Shown: piece after piece, positions 7,684 through 14,502 of the stretch
Numbering within the stretch: the stretch's first letter is position 1
Layout of the letters: each line of letters begins with the position of its first letter
Assembly: GCA_964514395.1 (NCBI GenBank)
Contig: CAZEQK010000012.1
Coordinates: 1 to 64,000, forward strand
Direction: 5' to 3'
Origin: CAZEQK01 sp964514395
GTDB taxonomy: Bacteria > Bacillota > Bacilli > Tepidibacillales > Tepidibacillaceae
Length of the DNA stretch: 64,000 nucleotides
The notes under the pieces: generated by a model
Told to the model about the DNA's origin: nothing
The model's input: only the letters and a program-made list of their open reading frames with translations
The model's database searches: none
Program-made: the position numbers and the translations under genes

Positions 7684-8142
7684 ATGATGTTTTATGGAAT
7701 TATATTTCTATTTCTTGATTTTTTTTCAAAGGAATGGATGAAGTCCAACTTAATTTTGAATAAAGCAGTTACGATCAATCCGCGTTGGATTCAATGGCAT
7801 CTTATTCATAATTCTGGTATGAGCTTTGGATTGTTATCAGGATATACAGATATTTTGACAGGGGTAAGTTTTATAGCTATATTGACTATTTACTATTTGT
7901 ATCGAAAAGTTGAAATCAAGTCGATAGTTGTACAAATCGGTTTTGCACTCGTATTGAGTGGATCAATCGGAAATTTTATCGATCGTTTATGGTTCGGATA
8001 TGTTATAGATTTTATTGAGTTCTGCTGGTGGCCAGCAATATTTAATGTTGCAGATATAGAAATTCGCACAGGTATAGGAGTCTTAATCGGGTGGTTTCTT
8101 ATAAAAAAGTTAAGTCATCAATGTGTATCGACGTATGATTGA
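7684..8142 (+). CDS. lspA: lipoprotein signal peptidase LspA-like
   Basis: Membrane aspartyl protease of the LspA family that removes the signal peptide of prolipoproteins after diacylglyceryl modification. The 152 residues carry LDFFSKEWMKS in helix 1, NSGMSFGLL, and both catalytic Asp motifs, GNFIDRLWFGYVIDFI and FNVADIEI, with about four membrane segments. The order and length are normal. It is not beside ileS or an rluD-type gene as the housekeeping copy usually is, but in a Crp/Fnr-controlled block, so it is probably a second, conditionally expressed copy. AAGGAAAGG upstream of tandem ATGs (7684, 7687) leaves the exact start open by one codon. Confidence 0.87.
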   Translation: MMFYGIIFLFLDFFSKEWMKSNLILNKAVTINPRWIQWHLIHNSGMSFGLLSGYTDILTGVSFIAILTIYYLYRKVEIKSIVVQIGFALVLSGSIGNFIDRLWFGYVIDFIEFCWWPAIFNVADIEIRTGIGVLIGWFLIKKLSHQCVSTYD

Positions 8143-8186
8143 TATGAGAAGAGTCTTTAATCAATAAACAGAACCAATTAAAGTTT

Positions 8187-8234
8187 GTTTAAGCTACCTG
8201 ACAGAAAGCAGATATACATTTGCTTTATTATAAT
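8187..8234 (+). promoter_or_regulatory. Crp/Fnr-type operator, site 4, and promoter
   Basis: GTTTAAG-CTAC-CTGACAG (8187-8204) is the weakest of the four dyads but keeps the spacing and the flanking AAAG. TATAAT (8229-8234) follows at the distance expected for an activated promoter. It drives the glutaredoxin-regulator pair, implying autoregulation. Confidence 0.5.
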
Positions 8235-8291
8235 AAAATAAAAAGGTATGCTAACGAGAAAGATTAGACTTTACAAAAGAAGGTGTGTTGG

Positions 8292-8525
8292 TTGAAAGTA
8301 AAAATGTATGTGAGTAAACATTGTTTGAGTTGCAATGTTGCTCGTCAATATTTTGTTAAAAAAGGAATTCAGTATGAAGAAGTTGATATCACTAACAACC
8401 AAATAAAGTTCGAGGAAATGCTTTCACTAGGCGGTATTGCTACTCCACTCATCATTATAGGGGACCAAATAATTCACAGCTTCGACTCTACGAAGCTTGA
8501 TAAAGCATTGGAGGAATTCATTTGA
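8292..8525 (+). CDS. glutaredoxin/NrdH-like thiol protein
   Basis: A 77-residue protein with the thioredoxin-fold pattern of small glutaredoxins: KMYVSKHCLSCNVARQYF (redox pair Cys11-x-x-Cys14), a TP motif in GIATPLIIIGDQ (cis-Pro), and a C-terminal helix. Cytoplasmic. The CLSC pair is unlike the classical CPYC or CVQC, so the partner is uncertain. The TTG at 8292 sits 8 nt after GAAGG; an in-frame GTG at 8283 overlaps that site. It overlaps the Crp/Fnr regulator gene by 4 nt, so the two are translationally coupled. A redox protein fused in expression to its regulator suggests that the regulon responds to redox or reactive sulfur/nitrogen species. Confidence 0.75.
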   Translation: MKVKMYVSKHCLSCNVARQYFVKKGIQYEEVDITNNQIKFEEMLSLGGIATPLIIIGDQIIHSFDSTKLDKALEEFI

Positions 8526-9205
8526 ATAAATTATGGTATTTATCGCAAATAAGTTTGTTTAATGCTTTACCAAAGGAAGATTTAATGGAAATCGATAAAA
8601 TGGCACCAATGAGTACGATAAAAAAGGGAACATTAATTCAAACACCTGATACATTCCGTGAGGGACTGTATTTTCTGAAAAAAGGGAAGTTAAAGCTATA
8701 CAAAATTAATGTTGAAGGAAAAAAATTTATCGTCAGTATTCTGGGAGCAGGTAACGTGTTTGGAGAGATTGATACGTTTTCACTAGGTACAAAAGGTTTA
8801 TTCATCGAAACAGTAGAAGATACGTTATTATGCGCGATGGGAAAAGAACAATTTGAACAATTTTTATTAGTTAGACCCGAATTAGCCTTGAAAATGTTAA
8901 AGGAATTAAGCGCTTTATTGAATGAAAGAGATGCATTACTTGCTCAACTAGCTCTTGGAGGGGTAAGAGATAAACTTTTACATTTACTTATTAATTTAGC
9001 TGAAAAATTTGGAATGAATGAGAAGGATGGTTTATACAAGATTGATTTGCGACTATCTCATCAGGAAATTGCAAATATGATAGGCTCAACTAGAGAAACG
9101 GTAACCGTTGTATTAAATGATCTTGTAGCAGAGGGTGTTATCAAGACTGGACGAATGACTATTGAGATTAACTTAGAAAAAGCCAAGTATTATTTGAGTT
9201 ATTAA
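8522..9205 (+). CDS. Crp/Fnr-family transcription regulator
   Basis: 227 residues: an N-terminal cNMP-binding-like beta-barrel (KKGTLIQTPDTFREGLYFL, GAGNVFGEIDTFSLG), a long dimerisation helix and a C-terminal winged helix with the Crp/Fnr recognition motif LSHQEIANMIGSTRETVTVV. The N-terminus lacks the Cys cluster of Fe-S Fnr, and only one Cys is obvious, so oxygen sensing by an Fe-S cluster is unlikely. The ligand is unknown. The TTG start is preceded by GGAGG and overlaps the glutaredoxin-like stop. Four nearby CTGTAAG-N4-CTTACAG dyads, one before its own operon, are the likely binding sites; RETV in the recognition helix suits a half-site other than the TTGAT of Fnr. Confidence 0.9.
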   Translation: MNKLWYLSQISLFNALPKEDLMEIDKMAPMSTIKKGTLIQTPDTFREGLYFLKKGKLKLYKINVEGKKFIVSILGAGNVFGEIDTFSLGTKGLFIETVEDTLLCAMGKEQFEQFLLVRPELALKMLKELSALLNERDALLAQLALGGVRDKLLHLLINLAEKFGMNEKDGLYKIDLRLSHQEIANMIGSTRETVTVVLNDLVAEGVIKTGRMTIEINLEKAKYYLSY

Positions 9206-9244
9206 CGATTTAATATTCTAGATTTTGAACAAGTCTAAATCGTT
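9204..9244 (+). terminator. terminator-like hairpin after the regulator
   Basis: AACGATTTA and TAAATCGTT form the outer stem, with TAGA / TCTA inside. It overlaps the stop codon and has only a weak T tail. Confidence 0.45.
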
Positions 9245-9469
9245 TATTCCGGTATTATTGTTCTATATTTTCAAGAGGTAGTTTTTGAATTTCTTACAAC
9301 AACAATGAAGTTGGAGGGAAATACATCTCCGATTGCTTTCAAATTATTTATACTTGCTGGATTATCTAAAATTTGGGGAGGTTATTTGAGCTAGTTATGA
9401 ACATCTACTAATTGTGATTGTGAGTTATTAATTATGTCATAGATTATTGAAAATACCACTCAATGAACG
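9245..9469 (+). other. intergenic with a gene relic
   Basis: No complete gene. A short frame starting at an ATG near 9310 gives about 29 residues ending at a TAG near 9394, and looks like the tail of a lost membrane protein. The terminator at 9470-9509 would have closed it. Confidence 0.3.
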
Positions 9470-9509
9470 CTCCTATTATGGAAAAGTATATCTATAATAG
9501 GGGTTTTTT
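9470..9509 (+). terminator. rho-independent terminator
   Basis: CTCCTATTAT and ATAATAGGGG arms with T6 following. There is no intact gene directly upstream, consistent with decay of the preceding region. Confidence 0.7.
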
Positions 9510-9619
9510 ATTATTAAAGATGTACTACTTATGACAAAATACAGAACCCCTTCTTCAAAGGTGGGAGGTTATATCATTTTCTTTGAATTGCAAATTTCAA
9601 TAAATTATACAGAATCAAT

Positions 9620-9838
9620 ATGATAAAATCGAAACATAAGAATGTAGAGTCAAAAAATGAAATGAGCTTTCTAGTTATTGTTTCTCTATTTTTTACTATA
9701 AACATTGCTTTTACCGTTAGCCAAGCTATAGTATTTACAACTTCCTTTTACCACCACATGATTGTAAACTTCATAAGCATTCATGGGGTTATTTTATTGT
9801 TTTATTATGATACTCATATTATGGAGGTGAATAAATGA
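9620..9838 (+). CDS. hypothetical membrane protein, possibly a relic
   Basis: 72 residues with two hydrophobic stretches (FLVIVSLFFTINIAFTVSQ and MIVNFISIHGVILLFYY). No Shine-Dalgarno is visible before the ATG and no family is recognised. It sits in a decayed region and overlaps a 22-residue ORF by 4 nt. It may be real but short, or a remnant. Confidence 0.3.
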   Translation: MIKSKHKNVESKNEMSFLVIVSLFFTINIAFTVSQAIVFTTSFYHHMIVNFISIHGVILLFYYDTHIMEVNK

Positions 9839-9903
9839 AAAAGCTACTCTTGTTTTTATTAATATTTATATTGATTGCTGTACTTAGGCTATCCCAACTA
9901 TAA
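9835..9903 (+). CDS. possible 22-residue hydrophobic peptide or broken secreted gene
   Basis: GGAGGTGA is followed by ATG at 9835 and a signal-peptide-like hydrophobic peptide (MKKLLLFLLIFILIAVL) that stops at 9903. About 40 bp downstream a separate open frame (VGYIVYEDYKGKSVSLWYS) ends at a TAA near 9991. The two could be the start and end of one gene broken by deletion. Confidence 0.3.
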   Translation: MKKLLLFLLIFILIAVLRLSQL

Positions 9904-10157
9904 AATGATTATAGTAGATAGGGAAAAATAGGCGTAGGATATATCGTTTATGAAGATTACAAGGGCAAATCTGTTTCCCTGTGGTACAGTTAAAAACTAT
10001 AAAAGTAGCTTTTAAAATATGGTATATAAATCGGCTTAAATCTTCGTAGCGCATATATCTGCTCTCTTCATTGTTTATTTCTAATTTTCTTTATGATTGA
10101 ACAACATTAATATATAAATGTTAAGCATTTTTCCCGCGGAAGTACATCTGTGAATCT
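9904..10157 (+). other. intergenic relic region
   Basis: Holds the 3' gene fragment ending near 9991 described with the preceding peptide, then AT-rich sequence without an ORF leading into the transposase fragment. Confidence 0.35.
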
Positions 10158-10425
10158 ATGAGATGTAATGGTAAATATCACACAAGACAATGTTATTTGT
10201 GTAAAGATTGTAACAAATCATTCAATGATATGACTAATATATCAGATCAAGATACCATAAATATGGAACGCAATAGGGAGCTTTGGTTTCTATTAATAGA
10301 AAGTACGATTGAGGGTGATGAAATCTTCTTTCGTAAGTATTAGAAAGGCAGAAAAATGACTCGTAGAAAATCCTAGAAATGGTTGAGAAAAACAAGAAAT
10401 GAGGTTTATTGTGACGTCAAGTAAA
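10158..10425 (+). mobile_element. decayed IS1595-type transposase fragment
   Basis: The frame at 10158-10343 has the zinc-ribbon segment of IS1595-family transposases (GKYHTRQCYLCKDCNKSFND, with CxxC), then NRELWFLLIES. It jumps directly to GDEIFF, which resembles the catalytic-Asp motif region, so the middle is deleted. Further transposase-like residues continue in other frames to about 10425 with stops. No terminal inverted repeats were found. It is non-functional. Confidence 0.55.
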
Positions 10426-10551
10426 ATTAAACACCTTTTTGCTCATTAAAATTGAACATGTGAGAAAGTAGGATGTGTAACGGATTGATATGTAAGTTTT
10501 CAAATTAATGCTGTCGGTCTTATTGAATATGGAATAAAGGAGGATTCTACC

Positions 10552-11661
10552 TTGATATATAGATTAATGAAGGTTGTTTCTATCATGGCTGTACTTTTTC
10601 TTGTCATCATAGTTAGTTCATGTTCACAGCCTATGGAAGAAAATATGAATAAAGAAAACACGGATGGGTTGAATAATAAAAAGCTTGTAACGGAAGTAAA
10701 AGAAATCAATCAGGTGGTAGGGGATAAAACTCAAATTTTAAATGGTTATGTAACATATCAGGATAAAAAAGACACCTATCTTTACAATCCTATATCAGGA
10801 GACACCTATAAAGTGCCTAGTGAAATCAGAATCACTAGATTTTTGGATATTACTGATCATGTTGCAACTGTTATAGGCTTTAACGAAACATCGAACCTGA
10901 TTATTTCAAAATGGGATATGAAAACGAATGGGTTAACCCAAAAAGAATATCATTTATCTAATCCTTCCTTGGAATTTATCGATGCTCAATATTTTGATGA
11001 CAATATTTTCATAGCAATGAGTGGTGGCCTCATCCTAAGAATAAACGGAGAGATGAATACCTATAAAATCAAGCATGGCATTGATTTTGTCAATCAATCA
11101 GATGTCTTAGTTGTCCATCATGATCATTTATTTGTAAATGCTGACATTGGTGATGTTTATCAATTTGATAAAGATAAGGATGAATTTAATCTATTTAGCC
11201 CTTCACCAACCTATGCTACAGATAAAGGGTTATATTATGTACAGGATAGAAACAACATGAAAGTCATTAATGACAACTACTCATCAAGTATTGTATTACC
11301 CCAAATTCCAGAGGATAAAAGTATAGACAAGGAAAATTCTTATTACTTGATAGATGCCTATAAAAATACATATGTAATGAGAAGATTCTCCATTCCCCAT
11401 GGATTTTTATATGTTTATAAAGAAGGTAATTTGGTCGAAATCTCCATTGCTAGTGATCATTTACCTAAAGTAACACTTCTAAATGAAAATGAATTGCTCT
11501 ATACAGATGAAAATAATTTATATCTTTATCATATAGAATCTTCTGACAAGAGGCTCATTTTACATGATGTTTCTCCCTTTAATATTAGAAAAGTGAACGA
11601 TAATAATTACTACGCACTTCTTAGTTTTGAAGATATCAAGGTGATTAGAATTGAAAAATAG
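10552..11661 (+). CDS. hypothetical lipoprotein, beta-propeller-like
   Basis: 369 residues. A TTG start follows AAGGAGGA with a 7-nt spacer. The N-terminus is a lipoprotein signal: hydrophobic stretch MAVLFLVIIVSSC with Cys at about residue 24, so it is probably anchored to the outer face of the membrane. The mature part is a series of short repeated strands of the kind YLYNPISGDTYKVP, GGLILRINGEM, GLYYVQDRNNMKV and NLYLYHIESSDKRL, suggesting a beta-propeller. No enzyme motif is visible. It is a single-gene unit bounded by a hairpin, and I do not recognise the family. Confidence 0.65.
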   Translation: MIYRLMKVVSIMAVLFLVIIVSSCSQPMEENMNKENTDGLNNKKLVTEVKEINQVVGDKTQILNGYVTYQDKKDTYLYNPISGDTYKVPSEIRITRFLDITDHVATVIGFNETSNLIISKWDMKTNGLTQKEYHLSNPSLEFIDAQYFDDNIFIAMSGGLILRINGEMNTYKIKHGIDFVNQSDVLVVHHDHLFVNADIGDVYQFDKDKDEFNLFSPSPTYATDKGLYYVQDRNNMKVINDNYSSSIVLPQIPEDKSIDKENSYYLIDAYKNTYVMRRFSIPHGFLYVYKEGNLVEISIASDHLPKVTLLNENELLYTDENNLYLYHIESSDKRLILHDVSPFNIRKVNDNNYYALLSFEDIKVIRIEK

Positions 11662-11679
11662 AATCATATTGATAAAAAT

Positions 11680-11703
11680 GTAAAAACCAGATATGGTTTT
11701 TAC
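11680..11703 (+). terminator. terminator of the lipoprotein gene
   Basis: GTAAAAACC and GGTTTTTAC enclose 6 nt and are followed by ATTTTCC. The U tract is short. Confidence 0.55.
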
Positions 11704-11778
11704 ATTTTCCATTTATAAGCCTCTCACTAGATATAGTATAATAGAGATAAATACTAAAGGATAGGAAGGAATTTACAT

Positions 11779-12319
11779 ATGAAGCTATTATTTATATCGG
11801 ATATACATGGTTCTTTATTACACCTAGAAAGCATTGGAAGTCTATAAGAAGGAAAATGCTGATTATATGGTGATTCTAGGTGATGAATTATATCATGGTC
11901 CAAGAAACCCACTACCGATGGAGTATAATCCAAATGAAGTAGCACAATTACTTAATAAGTATGCAGATCACATCATTGCCGTTAGGGGTAATTGTGATAG
12001 TGAAGTGGATGAGATGGTCCTTGATTTTCCTATGATGGCCACCTATTCAACCATTTTATATCAGGATAGACGGTTATTCTTGACACATGGTCATATTTAT
12101 AACGAGGTTAATTTACCTAAACTACGTGATGGTGATGTCTTTTTCTATGGACATACCCATATACCGAAAGCAGAAAAAAAGGGAAATATCTTTGTCATTA
12201 ATCCAGGCTCTATTGCCTTACCAAAAGAGAATAATCCCAATACATACGGAATATTAGAGGGGAATACCTTTATTATAAAAGACTTCGATGGGAATGTGTT
12301 TAAAGAATTGACGATGTAG
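11779..12319 (+). pseudogene. yfcE: YfcE/MJ0936-type phosphodiesterase, frameshifted
   Basis: Calcineurin-like metal-dependent phosphodiesterase. The first frame starts at ATG 11779 (after AGGAAGG) with the metal motif MKLLFISDIHGSLLHLE and stops about 20 codons in. The rest continues in another frame from about 11834 (EVYKKENADYMVILGDELYHG) with the remaining motifs GNCD, LTHGH and GHTHIP to 12319. Restoring two A in the run GAAAG near 11825-11830 would give LEKALEVYKK and rejoin the frames, so the break is either a homopolymer sequencing error or a true null allele. A TATAAT at 11737-11742 is a likely -10. Confidence 0.8.
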
Positions 12320-12416
12320 ACCATTCTAAAAAATGAAGAGGAAGACTACTATTAGGGAAGAAGAAAGTAGTATTAGATGTAGGGATGACACGAAAGAGGA
12401 TTAGGAGGAGATAACC

Positions 12417-14423
12417 ATGAAGGAGTATATAACCGTTTGCCCCCACGATTGTCCTGATACCTGCTCCATTATAGCAAAGGTGAAAGATGGAAAGGTTGTT
12501 GCTACGAAGGGAGACCCAAGCCATCCCTTTACAAGAGGAGCCTTATGCGCAAAGGTGCTTCGCTATAAAGAACGAATCTATTCCCCAGATCGATTACTTT
12601 TTCCAATGAAAAGAGTTGGAAAAAAGGGGGAAGGACTATTTGAACGAATAAGCTGGGATGAAGCATTAGAAGTAATGAAAGAGAAGATAGAGAATACATT
12701 AGATAGATTTGGAGGAGAAGCAATCTATCATTATAAAGGTAGTGGAACGATGGGAATTCTCCAAACGAAATTCCCCTCTGCCTTCTTTCATAAATTAGGA
12801 GCCAGTCAAACACAGGGTTCTTTATGCTGTCCTGCTGGAGACAAAGGCTGGAATTATTCAGTAGGTCCCTATGCTGTTAATCGCCCTGAATCAATGGCCC
12901 ATTCTGATTTATTGCTTGTATGGGGAATGAATATGGCAACGACGAATATGCACATGCTCTCTTTTTTTCAAGAGGCAAAGAAAAAGGGAGCAAAATTAAT
13001 TGTGATTGACCCTTATCGAAACAGAACAGCAAAGCAAGCGGATTGGTATCTTCCTATTCGCCCTGGGACAGATGCTGCATTGGCACTAGGAATGATGCAT
13101 GTATTAGTAGAAGAGGATCTTCTTGATCATGAATATATCGCTAACTATACATTAGGCTTTGATCAGCTAAAGAAAGAATTAGCTGCTTATTCTCCTAAAC
13201 GGGTAGAAGCGATCACCGGTATTCCTGTAGCTGATATTCAGAAGCTTGCTAGACTGTATGGAAAAGCGCGTGCTCCATTTATTCGGTTGGGGATGGGGTT
13301 ATCGCGTAATCGAAGGGGCGGTATGTCCATTCGTACGATTTCATTGCTTCCTGGCTTAGTAGGAGCATATCACAAAAAAGGTGGAGGAGCGTTTTTTGCA
13401 ACGGAAGGGGCTTTTCCATTAACTACAAATAAGGCTTTACAATTGGATACCCTTAAAAAACCTACTAGGTTACTAGACAAAGTAAGGTTAGGAAGACATT
13501 TATTAGAGGAGACCAATCCAACTATATCCCTATTATTTATCTACGGTGGAAATCCTATCCTTTCTAGTCCAGAGGCAGGAAAAGTGAAAGAGGGATTATT
13601 ACGTGACGACTTATTCACGGTGGTACATGAGCAATTTATGACAGATACAGCGATGTATGCAGATTTATTACTACCAGCGACAACTTCCTTTGAGGCGTTT
13701 GATGTATATCAAAGCTATGGGCATACCTATTTACAAAAGGCAGAGCCAGTGATAGCACCACTTGGGGAAGCTTGGAGCAACTATAAGCTATATAGTCAAC
13801 TTGCAAAAAAACTAGGCTTCACAGAGGATGTTTTTAATAAACCAATCGAGCAGCTTGCAGAAGAGCTACTCCCTTCCTTTGTTTCTAATACAGAATATGA
13901 AGACTTTCTCCTTGGAAAACCAATTGAACTGATAAAGCTGGAAGAAACCTTTACAGGCTCATTTTCTACCCCGTCAAAAAAATTAGAGTTTTTCTCAGAA
14001 ACGATGGTAAAGGAAGGTTATCCAGGATTACCAACCTATACCGAGGTTAGTCATGAAGGAAATGGTGATTTGCATTTACTTACAGCACCAGCACATTATA
14101 CCTTGAATACCTCCTTTGGTGGTGTGGAATCATTACGAAATAAAGAAGAGCGTCCCAAGCTATTGATACACCCAAAGGATGCTTTTGAGCGTGGAATTCA
14201 AGAGGATAGTTGGATTGAAGCCTACAATGAAAGAGGTAGTACTCGTTTATGGGCAAGACTATCAGAGGATACCCAGCGTGGTGTGGTAATAGCAGAAGGA
14301 GTTTGGTGGGGGAAGTATAATCATGGTGAGGCGCCGCTTAATACCCTAGCAAACGATAAATTGACAGATATGGGGCGTGGAAGTACCTTGCATGATAATA
14401 GAATTTCCGTAAGGAAAATATAA
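12417..14423 (+). CDS. molybdopterin oxidoreductase, YoaE-like
   Basis: 668-residue member of the DMSO reductase/formate dehydrogenase superfamily. The N-terminus has the Fe-S pattern Cys8-x3-Cys12-x3-Cys16-x27-Cys44 (VCPHDCPDTCSI ... GALCAK), so one 4Fe-4S cluster is expected. The molybdopterin-guanine-dinucleotide domains follow (SDLLLVWGMNMATTNMH, LLPATTSFEAFDVYQSYGHT). A C-terminal dinucleotide-binding beta-barrel ends with MGRGSTLHDNR. There is no Tat signal, so it is cytoplasmic. It stands alone with no electron-transfer subunits. The substrate is unknown; YoaE-type proteins are commonly annotated only as putative formate dehydrogenases. It would draw cofactor from pathways including the mobA/mobB genes at 57-60 kb. 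Confidence 0.85.
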   Translation: MKEYITVCPHDCPDTCSIIAKVKDGKVVATKGDPSHPFTRGALCAKVLRYKERIYSPDRLLFPMKRVGKKGEGLFERISWDEALEVMKEKIENTLDRFGGEAIYHYKGSGTMGILQTKFPSAFFHKLGASQTQGSLCCPAGDKGWNYSVGPYAVNRPESMAHSDLLLVWGMNMATTNMHMLSFFQEAKKKGAKLIVIDPYRNRTAKQADWYLPIRPGTDAALALGMMHVLVEEDLLDHEYIANYTLGFDQLKKELAAYSPKRVEAITGIPVADIQKLARLYGKARAPFIRLGMGLSRNRRGGMSIRTISLLPGLVGAYHKKGGGAFFATEGAFPLTTNKALQLDTLKKPTRLLDKVRLGRHLLEETNPTISLLFIYGGNPILSSPEAGKVKEGLLRDDLFTVVHEQFMTDTAMYADLLLPATTSFEAFDVYQSYGHTYLQKAEPVIAPLGEAWSNYKLYSQLAKKLGFTEDVFNKPIEQLAEELLPSFVSNTEYEDFLLGKPIELIKLEETFTGSFSTPSKKLEFFSETMVKEGYPGLPTYTEVSHEGNGDLHLLTAPAHYTLNTSFGGVESLRNKEERPKLLIHPKDAFERGIQEDSWIEAYNERGSTRLWARLSEDTQRGVVIAEGVWWGKYNHGEAPLNTLANDKLTDMGRGSTLHDNRISVRKI

Positions 14424-14433
14424 TAAAAAAAAT

Positions 14434-14477
14434 AAAAAAAGCAAGCTCTGTTCCTAAAGGAACGGAGCTGCTTTTTT
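14434..14477. terminator. bidirectional terminator between convergent genes
   Basis: A7-GC(A)AGCTCTGTTCC and GGAACGGAGCTGC-T6 enclose a TAAA loop. It serves both the oxidoreductase and the minus-strand exporter operon. Confidence 0.85.
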
Positions 14478-14502
14478 ATTATGAGTAAATATTTTAAACT
14501 GT

